The notes beneath the pieces are model-generated. The model saw only the letters and a program-made list of their open reading frames with translations. It was not told where the DNA came from and did not search any database. Of a stretch of DNA of 64,000 nt, positions 25,386 through 34,649 are shown in pieces (the stretch's first letter is position 1; each line of letters begins with the position of its first letter). Both the position numbers and the translations under genes were made by a program. Source of the stretch: Acidisarcina sp. (GTDB lineage: Bacteria; Acidobacteriota; Terriglobia; Terriglobales; Acidobacteriaceae); the NCBI GenBank assembly GCA_035539175.1, contig DATLIY010000013.1, positions 1 through 64,000 on the forward strand, given 5' to 3'.

Positions 25386-26052
25386 ATCAAAGGTTTTGAG
25401 TGAGAACCAGCGAATTGCCGAGTCACTACGCCAGCGCTTTCGTGAGAATGGGGTGCTCTGCCTGAATCTCATTAGCTCGCCCGGCTCAGGGAAGACGGCC
25501 CTGCTGGAGCAGACGCTTGCGCATCTCGATCCGACGACGCGAGTGGCAGTGCTTACAGGCGATATCCAGACAGATAACGATGCTCGCCGGCTTGCACGGT
25601 TTGGCTTTCCGGTGAAGCAGATTACGACGGGCGGAACATGCCACCTCGATGGAAGCATGATCGAGAGGCATCTGGCAGACTGGTCTCTAGCGGATATCGA
25701 TCTCCTGTTGATCGAGAATGTGGGCAATCTGGTTTGTCCGTCCAGCTACGATCTGGGGGAGGCATCTAAAATTGTGCTTCTCTCTGTTACAGAAGGCGAA
25801 GACAAGCCGTTAAAGTACCCTTCTATCTTCTTCAAGTCCGATTTGTTTGTCCTGACGAAAGTGGATCTGCTGCCATACGTACCTTTTAATGCGGAACTTG
25901 CCGAGGAGAATGCACGGCGTGTTCATCCCGGAATGGAGGTGGTGCGTGCCTCCGCCGTTGCACCCGGAGGACTCGACCAGTGGCTCGAGTGGTTGCGTGC
26001 GCGTATCGCTGCCGCCAAGGCATCTCCGGAACTCGCCGTCACAGGGGCCTAG
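25366..26052 (+). CDS. hypB: HypB, GTPase for nickel delivery
   Basis: A 228-residue SIMIBI GTPase with P-loop ISSPGSGKTALLE near residue 37, the TGDIQTDND switch, the metal-binding GGTCHLDGSM near 90 and the guanine motif LTKVDLLPY. It lacks the N-terminal His-rich or CxxGCxxC nickel-storage extension of some homologues, so it probably acts only in delivery. Two bases after its stop comes the proposed hypF GTG start. Confidence 0.93.
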   Translation: MERLSLKSKVLSENQRIAESLRQRFRENGVLCLNLISSPGSGKTALLEQTLAHLDPTTRVAVLTGDIQTDNDARRLARFGFPVKQITTGGTCHLDGSMIERHLADWSLADIDLLLIENVGNLVCPSSYDLGEASKIVLLSVTEGEDKPLKYPSIFFKSDLFVLTKVDLLPYVPFNAELAEENARRVHPGMEVVRASAVAPGGLDQWLEWLRARIAAAKASPELAVTGA

Positions 26053-26053
26053 C

Positions 26054-28387
26054 GTGGCACATGTCCGTCGCAGTGTCCGGGTCTCCGGAGTCGTGCAGGG
26101 CGTAGGGTTTCGGCCCTACATCTACAGGCTTGCGACGGAAGAGCGGGTTACAGGAAATATTTCGAATGACACTGCCGGAGTGACCATCGAGATTGAAGGC
26201 CCCGCCGCTCATATCGATGCATTTCTACGGCGTCTCCCGCTTGAAGCACCTCGTCTGGCGCATATTGCTCACGTTGAAGTTCAGGATGTGCCCTGCGAAG
26301 GAGACCAGCACTTTAACATACGCCCGAGTGAGGTCCGCGGCCATGTGGTGACACAGATTCCAGCCGATGCTGCGACCTGTGATGACTGTCTACGGGAATT
26401 GCTGAATGTTAGAGATCGGCGTTACCGCTACCCCTTCATTAACTGCACAAATTGCGGACCGCGTTTTACCATAACGCGTCGAATCCCTTACGACCGCCCC
26501 CAAACCTCCATGGCAAAGTTCCCCATGTGTCCCGCCTGCCAAGCGGAGTACGACGATCCATTGAACAGGCGCTTCCATGCACAACCTAATGCCTGCTGGG
26601 ATTGCGGTCCTCAACTATGGATGGTCAACGCGATGGGGCAGCGCATCGAGACGAAGGATGCGATCGAGGAGACGATTTCACGCCTGGCTGCTGGCCAGAT
26701 CGTCGCAATCAAAGGCATCGGAGGATTCCATCTTGCGGTGGATGCCACGAACACTGCGGCTGTCGAGCGATTGCGCCAGCGAAAACATCGCTACGGAAAA
26801 CCGCTGGCAGTCATGGTTCCCGACATTGCCTCGGTCGCCAAATTCTGTAAGTACGATTCGTTGCAGGAACAGCTCCTGATCAGCGTGCAGCGGCCAATTG
26901 TTCTCTTGCAAAAAAAGGTCGTCTCGCCGATCGCGGCGTCTGTGGCGCCAGGAATTCCATGGCTGGGCGTATTCCTTCCCTATGCGCCGCTCCATCATCT
27001 GCTCTTTGTGAATCAAAAACTGCAGGCGCTCGTCATGACCAGCGCGAATCTGAGCGAGGAACCGATTGCGATTGACAACGACGAAGCGCTTGACCGCCTT
27101 GACGAGATTGCGGATGCATTCCTCTTTCATGATCGGGAAATTCTGCAGCGATGCGATGACTCTGTAATGGCGGTTGTCGACGGCCAGCAACAGATCATCC
27201 GGCGAGCACGCGGATTCGTTCCGCTGCCCGTTTCTTTGCCGGTCGAGTCGCCCCCTTTGCTTGCAGTTGGCGGTCATCTTAAAAACGTCTTTTGCCTTGC
27301 CGCTGGCCATAACGCCTATCAGAGCCAGCATTTGGGCGATCTTGAAAATCTTACCGGCTTGGAATTCTTTCGTGAGGCGCTGGAGCACCTGAAGCGAACC
27401 TTTGAAATTGAGCCAGTAGCGATTGCACATGATCTGCATCCGGGCTATCTGTCGACACAATGGGCGCTGCAGCAGCCCTTGCCGCAGATCGGTGTGCAGC
27501 ATCATCACGCACACATTGCCAGTTGCATGGCAGAGCATAATCTGATGGCTCCCGTGATTGGCATCGCGCTCGATGGGACGGGCTATGGAACGGATGGTCA
27601 CGTGTGGGGAGGGGAAGTCCTGATCGCCTCTTTCGAGGGATTCGATCGATTTGCGCATCTGCGATATGTTCCTATGCCCGGCTCTGCGGCGGCGATTCGT
27701 GAGCCGTGGCGCATGGCCTTTGGCCATCTCCTCGCTGCGTTTGGGGAAGAAGTCATGGGGCCGGAGCTGCGATCCATGCTAGGAGCGACGGAGAAGGAGG
27801 CGCGGCTGCTTGCGAGAATGATCGAGCGCAAGGTGAACAGCCCGTTAACCTCAAGTTGCGGACGCCTTTTCGATGCTGCTGCTGTGCTCATCTCAGGCCG
27901 TCGCGTCGTGGACTACGAAGCACAAGCTGCAATTGAGTTGGAAGGTCTGGCGGTAGATGCAGCGGATATTCCTGCAGATGCCTACCATCTCGTCCTGGGT
28001 CCGGGCGAGAGTACGACGTGCCCCTGGCAGCTTGACCCGGCTGCCATGTGGCATTCGCTCCTTCGCGATCTGCGGGCTGGAGTAGCCCCAGGCATTATGA
28101 GTATGCGCTTCCATTCCGGAGTGGCGCAGGCTTATTGCGACCTAGCGGTCGCCGCTTGCGCTGCGACGGGCATTTTGCAGGTATGCCTTAGCGGGGGCGT
28201 TTTTCACAACGCCCTACTGCATCGCCTTCTCCGCGAGAGGCTTCAAGGTCAGGGCTTCGAGGTCTTTGCGCAGAGCCACGTTAGTCCCGGAGACGGCGGC
28301 CTGAGTTATGGCCAGGCGGCGGTGGCGGCAACACGCCTTAAGGCTGTGAGTCAATCTGTACCAGACGTTGTGACAAATATAGACTAG
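26054..28387 (+). CDS. hypF: HypF, carbamoyltransferase for cyanide ligand synthesis
   Basis: A 777-residue protein. I start it at GTG 26054, one base after the hypB stop, which places the acylphosphatase domain (VSGVVQGVGFRPYIYRL) at the N-terminus; the frame is open further upstream inside hypB. The order is acylphosphatase; two zinc-finger pairs (CDDC, CTNC, CPAC, CWDC); YrdC-like domain; Kae1-like domain with HHHAHIASC near residue 485. It makes carbamoyl-adenylate from carbamoyl phosphate and loads HypE. Its stop overlaps that of the convergent acetyltransferase gene at CTAG. Confidence 0.95.
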   Translation: MAHVRRSVRVSGVVQGVGFRPYIYRLATEERVTGNISNDTAGVTIEIEGPAAHIDAFLRRLPLEAPRLAHIAHVEVQDVPCEGDQHFNIRPSEVRGHVVTQIPADAATCDDCLRELLNVRDRRYRYPFINCTNCGPRFTITRRIPYDRPQTSMAKFPMCPACQAEYDDPLNRRFHAQPNACWDCGPQLWMVNAMGQRIETKDAIEETISRLAAGQIVAIKGIGGFHLAVDATNTAAVERLRQRKHRYGKPLAVMVPDIASVAKFCKYDSLQEQLLISVQRPIVLLQKKVVSPIAASVAPGIPWLGVFLPYAPLHHLLFVNQKLQALVMTSANLSEEPIAIDNDEALDRLDEIADAFLFHDREILQRCDDSVMAVVDGQQQIIRRARGFVPLPVSLPVESPPLLAVGGHLKNVFCLAAGHNAYQSQHLGDLENLTGLEFFREALEHLKRTFEIEPVAIAHDLHPGYLSTQWALQQPLPQIGVQHHHAHIASCMAEHNLMAPVIGIALDGTGYGTDGHVWGGEVLIASFEGFDRFAHLRYVPMPGSAAAIREPWRMAFGHLLAAFGEEVMGPELRSMLGATEKEARLLARMIERKVNSPLTSSCGRLFDAAAVLISGRRVVDYEAQAAIELEGLAVDAADIPADAYHLVLGPGESTTCPWQLDPAAMWHSLLRDLRAGVAPGIMSMRFHSGVAQAYCDLAVAACAATGILQVCLSGGVFHNALLHRLLRERLQGQGFEVFAQSHVSPGDGGLSYGQAAVAATRLKAVSQSVPDVVTNID

Positions 28388-28905
28388 ACCAGCAGCTTTA
28401 CCAGTTGATCCGCGCCAATTTTCGGTCCGAGTATTGAAACCTTGGGAACCTGGCCTCGCACCATCGCAACCTCATCGCACTTGTAAAGCCGCGGGCAAGT
28501 CTGGCAGTCTTTGTAGATCTTGTCCGGGAGGGCGGTGCGATCTTCTACCACGCGAAAACCGTGGTGGAAAAAGAATTCAGGAATCCGCGTGAAGAGGCAG
28601 ATGGAGTTCACTCCGTTTTCTTCTGCTTCATGCATCAGCGCTTCCAGTATCTTGCTACCTGCACCTTGTCCGCCCGCGTCTGGCCGCACAATGATGGATC
28701 GAACTTCTGCCAGGTGAGGCCCGTAGAGGTGCAACGCTCCACAGCCGAGGAAGGCACCGTCCTCCGCCTCTGCGACGGTGAAGTCCCGGATATTCTCACA
28801 GACCTCCGCGAATGGACGACGCAACAGCGTGCCATCGTGGGCGAGGCTGTTGACGAGTTCGTAGACGTTGGAGGCGTCCTGAAGACGCGCTTTACGAATG
28901 ACCAT
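28384..28905 (-). CDS. argA: Short N-acetylglutamate synthase (GNAT family)
   Basis: A 173-residue GNAT acetyltransferase with the acetyl-CoA loop RPDAGGQGAGSKILEAL near residue 75. The Cys-rich segment KDCQTCPRLYKC near 133 is typical of stand-alone bacterial NAGS proteins that lack the kinase-like domain of classical ArgA. It makes N-acetylglutamate, the first step of arginine synthesis. It overlaps argH by 14 bases as the last gene of the arg operon. Without an amino acid kinase domain, feedback inhibition by arginine would work differently from E. coli ArgA. Confidence 0.85.
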   Translation of the reverse strand: MVIRKARLQDASNVYELVNSLAHDGTLLRRPFAEVCENIRDFTVAEAEDGAFLGCGALHLYGPHLAEVRSIIVRPDAGGQGAGSKILEALMHEAEENGVNSICLFTRIPEFFFHHGFRVVEDRTALPDKIYKDCQTCPRLYKCDEVAMVRGQVPKVSILGPKIGADQLVKLLV

Positions 28906-30304
28906 CGATGAATCCTGTTAGCTCGATGAGCCGTGGTTCCAGACGGGAGAGGGCTTCGTGCACTCGTTCCGTCGCGGTTCCGCCGGTCACATCGTGGCAA
29001 TCCACGGTTGCCTGCAGTGTGATGCACGCGAAGAAGTCTTCCTCAAATTCTTCGCCGAATTGTTTTAGCTCGTCGAGCGAGAGATCGCCGAGTTCACACC
29101 CTTTTTCGAGACTATATCGCACCGCGTGGCCGATCTTTTCGTGCGCTGTACGGAACGGCACACCCTTGTGTACAAGATAGGTTGCAGCCGCCATGGCATT
29201 CAGGTAGCCGGTTGCGCATGCTGCCCGCATCTTCTCGGTCTTGAACTCCAGCGCGAGCGTGAACCGCGTCAGCAGGCTTACCAGGCTGATAGCCGCGGTG
29301 GAGGCCGCAAAAACCGGCTCCTGCGTTTCCTGCATGTCTTTGTTGTAGGCGAGCGGAAGCCCCTTCAGCAGAAGCGTTACCGTTTGTGCGGCGCCACTGA
29401 TGCGTCCTACTTTTGCGCGCGCCAGCTCCGTCAAATCAGGGTTCTTCTTTTGCGGCATCGCACTCGATCCGGTCGAGAAAGCCTCAGGCAGATCGATGAA
29501 TCCAAACTCCGCAGTTGCATAGAGAGTGATCTCCTCTGCAAAGCGGCTAACATGCAGACCGACGATCGTCAGCGCCTGGAGATACTCCAGCACGAAATCC
29601 CGGTCGCTGGTCGCGTCCATGCTGTTGAGCGTGGGCCCAGAGAAACCAAGCTCGTCGGCGGAAATAGTTCGATCCAGCCGAAGCGTCGCTCCCGCTACCG
29701 CTCCCGATCCGAGAGGGCAGAGATTCAGCCGGGCTCTGCAATCGAACAGCCGCGTTACATCCCTCAGCAGCATCTCGACATACGCCTGCAGCCAGTGCGC
29801 TACGAGTACTGGTTCAGCGCGTTGCAGGTGTGTGTAGGCGGGCATCACGGCATCGCCGACCGCATGAGCTTTTTTGGCCAGTGCTGCCGACCATTTAATA
29901 AGCTGGCCGGCAACAACGGTGATGCATTCCCGAACATAGAGCCGCAGGTCTGTCGCGATCTGTTCATTGCGGCTTCTGCCGGTATGCAGTTTCAGCCCAA
30001 GATCGCCAATATGCGCAACCAGCTGAAGTTCCACGAAGTGGTGAATATCCTCTGCCGTTGCGTGGTCGCGAATAGCGCCATGCTTCTCGGGAGTCCAGAA
30101 TTCTTCCTGTACCTGGTCAAGCGCCTCACATATCTGCGCGAGTTCAGGAGCGGTGAGAATCCCAGCCGCGTGCAGAGTTTTGGCATGCGCTTTGCTGGCA
30201 GCAACTTCCTGGGGAAGAAGCTGCCAGTCAAAAACGATAGATCGTTGCCATTGCTCGAATGCCGGGTCGAGCGGCTCGTGAAAGCGGCCTGACCACATCT
30301 TCAC
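28892..30304 (-). CDS. argH: Argininosuccinate lyase
   Basis: A 470-residue enzyme of the fumarase/aspartase superfamily, splitting argininosuccinate into arginine and fumarate. Visible motifs are HTGRSRNEQIATD near residue 108, THLQRAEPV near 155 and the signature GSSAMPQKKNPD near 280. It overlaps argG by 4 bases and the acetyltransferase gene by 14. Confidence 0.96.
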   Translation of the reverse strand: MKMWSGRFHEPLDPAFEQWQRSIVFDWQLLPQEVAASKAHAKTLHAAGILTAPELAQICEALDQVQEEFWTPEKHGAIRDHATAEDIHHFVELQLVAHIGDLGLKLHTGRSRNEQIATDLRLYVRECITVVAGQLIKWSAALAKKAHAVGDAVMPAYTHLQRAEPVLVAHWLQAYVEMLLRDVTRLFDCRARLNLCPLGSGAVAGATLRLDRTISADELGFSGPTLNSMDATSDRDFVLEYLQALTIVGLHVSRFAEEITLYATAEFGFIDLPEAFSTGSSAMPQKKNPDLTELARAKVGRISGAAQTVTLLLKGLPLAYNKDMQETQEPVFAASTAAISLVSLLTRFTLALEFKTEKMRAACATGYLNAMAAATYLVHKGVPFRTAHEKIGHAVRYSLEKGCELGDLSLDELKQFGEEFEEDFFACITLQATVDCHDVTGGTATERVHEALSRLEPRLIELTGFIDGHS

Positions 30305-31515
30305 TTAACAGCCTCTTTCTTCAAGCTCTGCAGACGGGCACGCGTGCGTGCAGGAAGGCCAAGGATCTGGATGAAGCCCTTGGCATCTTTCTGATCGTAC
30401 GTGTCACCCATGGTGAAAGATGAGAGTTCGTTGGAATACAGGGAGTACTCACTCGCGCGGCGGACGACATCCACATTGCCCTTGTAGAGGGAAAGTGTAA
30501 TCGAGCCAGTTACGTTTTCCTGCGTCTTATCCACAAAGGCGTCAAGAGCCTCGCGTAGAGGCGTAAACCACAGGCCGTTATAGACGATCTCCGCGTAACG
30601 GAGCGCAACATGCTCCTTATAGTGAGCCACTTCCCGATCCAGGGTAAGTGCTTCGAGCTCCTGGTGAGCGGTTACAATCAGCGTTCCGCCAGGAGTCTCA
30701 TAACAGCCACGGGACTTCATCCCGACGAAACGATTCTCCACCAGGTCAATGCGGCCGACGGCGTTGCGCGCAGCAACTTCGTTCAGTACTTCCACCAGTT
30801 TGGCTGGCGCCAGGCTCTTGCCATTGACGGAGGTTGGGCAGCCTTTTACAAAACCGATTTCGACAGTCTCGCTTTTGTCAGGAGCCTCCTGTGGGCTCTT
30901 GGTCAGGGTCCAGGTGGTCGCGAGCGGCGCGTTTCCTGCATCTTCCAATTCGCCGCCTTCGTGGCTGATGTGCCACAGGTTGCGATCACGGCTATGAATC
31001 TTTTCGCGGCTCTGGGCCACAGAAATTCCATGGGCCTCGGCATAGTCGAGGCAGTCTTCCCGCGACTTCAGCGTCCATTCGCGCCACGGAGCAATGACCT
31101 TCAATTCTGGCGCGAGAGCCTGGTAGGCATGCTCAAAACGCACCTGGTCGTTGCCCTTGCCTGTGCAACCATGCGCTACAGCTTCGGCGCCTTCTTCGAG
31201 GGCGACCTCAACCTGGTGCTTGGCGATAACCGGGCGGGCGATGGAAGTTCCCAACAGATATTTGTGTTCGTAAATCGCGCCGGCTTTTACGGTAGGGAAG
31301 ACGAAGTCGCGTACGAACTCATCGCGAAGATCACGCACAACAACTTTCTTCGCGCCAGTCGCGTAAGCCTTGGCGACAACGGCGTCGAGATCCTCACCTT
31401 GTCCCACGTCGGCAACCATGGCAATGACATCCATGCCGTAATTCTCATTGATCCAGGGGATGATGATGGACGTATCCAGTCCTCCCGAATAAGCCAGGAC
31501 AACTTTCTTTGACAT
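30301..31515 (-). CDS. argG: Argininosuccinate synthase
   Basis: A 404-residue enzyme joining citrulline and aspartate with ATP. The N-terminal PP-loop is AYSGGLDTSIIIPW, followed by HGCTGKGNDQVRFE near residue 115. I start at ATG 31515 (MSKKVVLAYSGG), preceded by AAGGAG; the frame is open to 31545. A 79-base gap to argF is the largest inside the operon. Confidence 0.96.
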   Translation of the reverse strand: MSKKVVLAYSGGLDTSIIIPWINENYGMDVIAMVADVGQGEDLDAVVAKAYATGAKKVVVRDLRDEFVRDFVFPTVKAGAIYEHKYLLGTSIARPVIAKHQVEVALEEGAEAVAHGCTGKGNDQVRFEHAYQALAPELKVIAPWREWTLKSREDCLDYAEAHGISVAQSREKIHSRDRNLWHISHEGGELEDAGNAPLATTWTLTKSPQEAPDKSETVEIGFVKGCPTSVNGKSLAPAKLVEVLNEVAARNAVGRIDLVENRFVGMKSRGCYETPGGTLIVTAHQELEALTLDREVAHYKEHVALRYAEIVYNGLWFTPLREALDAFVDKTQENVTGSITLSLYKGNVDVVRRASEYSLYSNELSSFTMGDTYDQKDAKGFIQILGLPARTRARLQSLKKEAVK

Positions 31516-31594
31516 ATGAAGCTCCTTCAAAAAAGGTGCAGCCACAAGGGCGGTTATAAAGTGTTCGGTGCTATCAGGTCATGCGCCAGTCGGC

Positions 31595-32593
31595 TTAAGA
31601 ACTTTGTTTCCCACCAGCCAGCATCAACAGCAGAGCTTTCTGTGCGTGCATACGATTTTCGGCCTGATCAAATACGATTGATTGAGGGCCATCGAGCACG
31701 GCGTCGGTAACCTCGGCATTGCGTCGCGCTGGCAAGCAGTGCATAAACACGGCTTCAGGTTTGGCGTGCGCCATGAGTGCCTCATTCACCTGGTAGGGCT
31801 TAAAGATTGGAGCGCGCTTGGTCTCTTCATGCTCAAAGCCCATGCTGGTGCACACGTCCGTGTAAACGGCGTCGGCGCCGGTTACCGCAGAGACGGGATC
31901 TTCGGTGAAGGTCAGTGTGCCGCCGGTCGCATTGGCGATCTCCGCTGCCTGTGCGACGATCTCCCCCTTTGGACCGTATTTCCGCGGCGTCGCGATGGTG
32001 CAGTGCGCGCCAAGCAGAGCGGCCGTAAGCATCAGCGAATGGCAGACGTTGTTCCCATCGCCTACGTAGGTGAACTTGAGGCCCCTCGCCGTGCTGAAGC
32101 GCTCCTCAAGCGTCATAAAGTCAGCCAGTGCCTGACAGGGATGCTCAAGATCGCTGAGTGCATTGATCACCGGAACCTTGGAGTAGAGAGCCATCTCCGT
32201 GATGGTCTCGTGCGCATAGGTGCGCAGCACGATCAAGCTCGCCCAGCGTTCGAGGTTGCGTGCCATGTCGGCCAGGGATTCACGCTCGCCCAAAGGCGAT
32301 TGTGTCTGGTCGACAAAAATTGCCGAACCACCGAGAGTGTTGATTGCGGTCTCAAAGGTAAGGCGCGTGCGCAGCGAAGCCTTTTCGAAGAACATCACCA
32401 TCTGCTTGGCGTCCAGCGCCCAGCGATATTTTTCCGGATGCGCCTTGAGTTGATGGGCAAGATCCAGAATCGCGCGCAACTCGACGGCGGAGAGATCGGC
32501 GGTAGAGCAAAGATCGCGCCCCTTGAGGGATAGAACAGGATCCGCAGAATCGCCCAACGCAATGTCTTTATAAAAATCGGCTTTCGTTGCCAT
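31595..32593 (-). CDS. argF: Ornithine carbamoyltransferase
   Basis: A 332-residue transferase forming citrulline from ornithine and carbamoyl phosphate. The carbamoyl phosphate loop reads SLRTR instead of the usual STRTR, a variant seen in some bacterial enzymes. HPCQ near residue 150, the SMG loop (DVCTSMGFE) and HCLPAR near the C-terminus are present and fit ornithine as substrate. The acetylornithine-specific type cannot be ruled out by eye. It is 2 bases downstream of argD. Confidence 0.92.
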   Translation of the reverse strand: MATKADFYKDIALGDSADPVLSLKGRDLCSTADLSAVELRAILDLAHQLKAHPEKYRWALDAKQMVMFFEKASLRTRLTFETAINTLGGSAIFVDQTQSPLGERESLADMARNLERWASLIVLRTYAHETITEMALYSKVPVINALSDLEHPCQALADFMTLEERFSTARGLKFTYVGDGNNVCHSLMLTAALLGAHCTIATPRKYGPKGEIVAQAAEIANATGGTLTFTEDPVSAVTGADAVYTDVCTSMGFEHEETKRAPIFKPYQVNEALMAHAKPEAVFMHCLPARRNAEVTDAVLDGPQSIVFDQAENRMHAQKALLLMLAGGKQSS

Positions 32594-32595
32594 TG

Positions 32596-33858
32596 TCAGT
32601 TCCTTTTCTCGTAGGTATTCGTGTGAGCGGCTCCCGTCGCCGTGGCTTCCTGCTCGGTGAAAATTTTGTCGAGGGCAGCGATCGCTGTATCGACATCGCT
32701 CTTGCTCAGAATGTATGGAGGCAGGAAGCGCAGCACCGTCTCGCTGGTGCGATTGATCAGGATATGTCGCTCCAGCATCTTTGCCACCACGAGCTTGGCC
32801 AGGTCTGCGGAATCCAGTTCAGCGGCCAGTATCAAGCCCATGCCACGCACGTCCGTGATGGCTGCGTGCCGCTTTGCGAGATCGGCCAGCTTCTGCTTGA
32901 AATAACCGCCCACATCGTTGATGTGCAGCAGAAGGTTCTCCTCCCGCATGGTGTCGATGACGGTGATGGCAACGGCGCAGGCCAGCGGACCTCCGCCAAA
33001 GGTTGTGCCGTGCATACCGGAGTGGATCGCACGCGCAGCCTCTTCCGAGCAGACCATAGCGCCCATCGGAATTCCCCCCGCAAGTGGCTTGGCGAGTGTG
33101 GTGATATCCGGCAGAATATCGTATTGCTGATAGGCGCACCACTTACCGGTTCTGCCCAATCCGGATTGAATCTCGTCTGCGATGAGCAGGGAACCGGCTT
33201 CCCGGGTAAGCTCACGCGCCGCTGCGAAGAACTCCGGCGAGATGGGACGAATCCCGCCCTCTCCCTGAACCGCTTCGATCATCACCGCACAGACATCGTT
33301 CGAAAACTTGGCCTTTAGATCGTCGATGTCGTTGAAGCGAACAAACTCCACGCCCGGCACAACGGGCGCGAAGGGCTCGCGATACTTCGCCTTGTGCGTG
33401 GTGGAAACAGCACCGAACGTACGGCCGTGAAAGCTGTTTTCGAGTGCCAGAAATTTGGTGCCGATGGAATGGCCTTCGCTGCGGCGCAAGCCTGCGTACG
33501 CCCGCGCTACCTTCATGGCTGCTTCCCAGGCCTCGGTTCCACTGTTGGCAAAGAAGACGCGATCAAGTCCCGTAATCTCCGTCAACCGCAGCGCCAGCTC
33601 CGCCTGTCCCTGATGGAAGTAGAGATTGGAGGTGTGAATGAGCTTGCGGCTTTGCTCAGCAATCGTATTCACAATAGCCGGATGACTATACCCCAGCGCA
33701 TTCACGCCAATGCCGCTCAGCAGGTCGAGATACTTCTCGCCCGCCTCATCTGTCACATGAACACCTTCACCACCGACCAGGAGGATGGGATTGCGTTCAT
33801 AGGTGGACAGCAGCAACTTTGACTCTGCTGCCCGAATCGAATCCAGATTTATCTTCAT
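32596..33858 (-). CDS. argD: Acetylornithine aminotransferase
   Basis: A 420-residue class III PLP aminotransferase with ADEIQSGLGRTG and the PLP lysine in TTLAKPLAGG. The start is ATG 33858 (MKINLDSIRAAE) after GAAGGTGA; the open frame reaches 34152 inside argB, but that part is not family-like. It converts N-acetylglutamate semialdehyde to N-acetylornithine. Confidence 0.95.
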   Translation of the reverse strand: MKINLDSIRAAESKLLLSTYERNPILLVGGEGVHVTDEAGEKYLDLLSGIGVNALGYSHPAIVNTIAEQSRKLIHTSNLYFHQGQAELALRLTEITGLDRVFFANSGTEAWEAAMKVARAYAGLRRSEGHSIGTKFLALENSFHGRTFGAVSTTHKAKYREPFAPVVPGVEFVRFNDIDDLKAKFSNDVCAVMIEAVQGEGGIRPISPEFFAAARELTREAGSLLIADEIQSGLGRTGKWCAYQQYDILPDITTLAKPLAGGIPMGAMVCSEEAARAIHSGMHGTTFGGGPLACAVAITVIDTMREENLLLHINDVGGYFKQKLADLAKRHAAITDVRGMGLILAAELDSADLAKLVVAKMLERHILINRTSETVLRFLPPYILSKSDVDTAIAALDKIFTEQEATATGAAHTNTYEKRN

Positions 33859-33866
33859 CGTCACCT

Positions 33867-34649
33867 TCAGGCCACCATCACTTCTGTGCCGTGTGTAATC
33901 CGCGAGCTGCACAGGTTGGGCAAAAGCGCTGCCGCCTCCGCAGGTAAGATTTTTACGCGCTTCACGCCGTGGACGAGCGCTTCCCGGCACGCGCTCAACT
34001 TCGGCAGCATTCCACCACTGATCACCGAGTCCTTTGCCAGCACTGCGATCTGATCCACCGTGAGCCAGCGCATGATCTCGCCGTCTGCGCCACGAACACC
34101 GGGCACATCGGTGAGAAAGACCAGGGCATCTGCCTGGCAGGAGATGGCGCACGCGGCGGCCATCTCATCCGCGTTGATGTTGTAGTATTCGCCGTCGAAG
34201 CCGAGTGCCAGGCTGGAAAGCACCGGGACGGCATCCATCTTCCAGATGGCGTGCAGCCAACGCGGATCGGAGGCAACAATCTCTCCCACGAAGCCGAGGT
34301 CGGGAGCGGTCCGCTTCTTGCGGGCGCGGAAGATCAGCCCATCTCCGCCGGATAGCCCCATCGCGGATTGACCATGCGCGCCCAGCGCTGCCACCAGTGC
34401 CTTATTCACGGCACCGCCCAGCACCATCAGCGCGGTGTCGCGCGTCTCGGCATCCGTAACGCGCAGTCCGCTGATGAATTCGCTTTGCTTGCCCAGTTGT
34501 TTCAATGTTCTGGTCAACTGCACGCCGCCACCGTGGACTAGCGCGACCTGGTTGCCATCGCGGACTAAATCCGCAATCGCCTGCGCACACTGGTGAAGCA
34601 GCGTGGGATTTTCAAGGGCAGCTCCTCCGAGCTTGACCACATACTTCAT
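33867..34649 (-). CDS. argB: Acetylglutamate kinase, form without N-terminal regulatory helix
   Basis: A 260-residue amino acid kinase with KLGGAAL at the very N-terminus, VHGGGVQL near residue 38, GLSGGDGLIF near 97 and NINADEMAAA near 155. It starts directly at the catalytic core (MKYVVKLGG). It therefore lacks the N-terminal helix that arginine-inhibited hexameric enzymes use, which suggests it is not feedback-inhibited. It overlaps argC by 4 bases. Confidence 0.94.
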   Translation of the reverse strand: MKYVVKLGGAALENPTLLHQCAQAIADLVRDGNQVALVHGGGVQLTRTLKQLGKQSEFISGLRVTDAETRDTALMVLGGAVNKALVAALGAHGQSAMGLSGGDGLIFRARKKRTAPDLGFVGEIVASDPRWLHAIWKMDAVPVLSSLALGFDGEYYNINADEMAAACAISCQADALVFLTDVPGVRGADGEIMRWLTVDQIAVLAKDSVISGGMLPKLSACREALVHGVKRVKILPAEAAALLPNLCSSRITHGTEVMVA

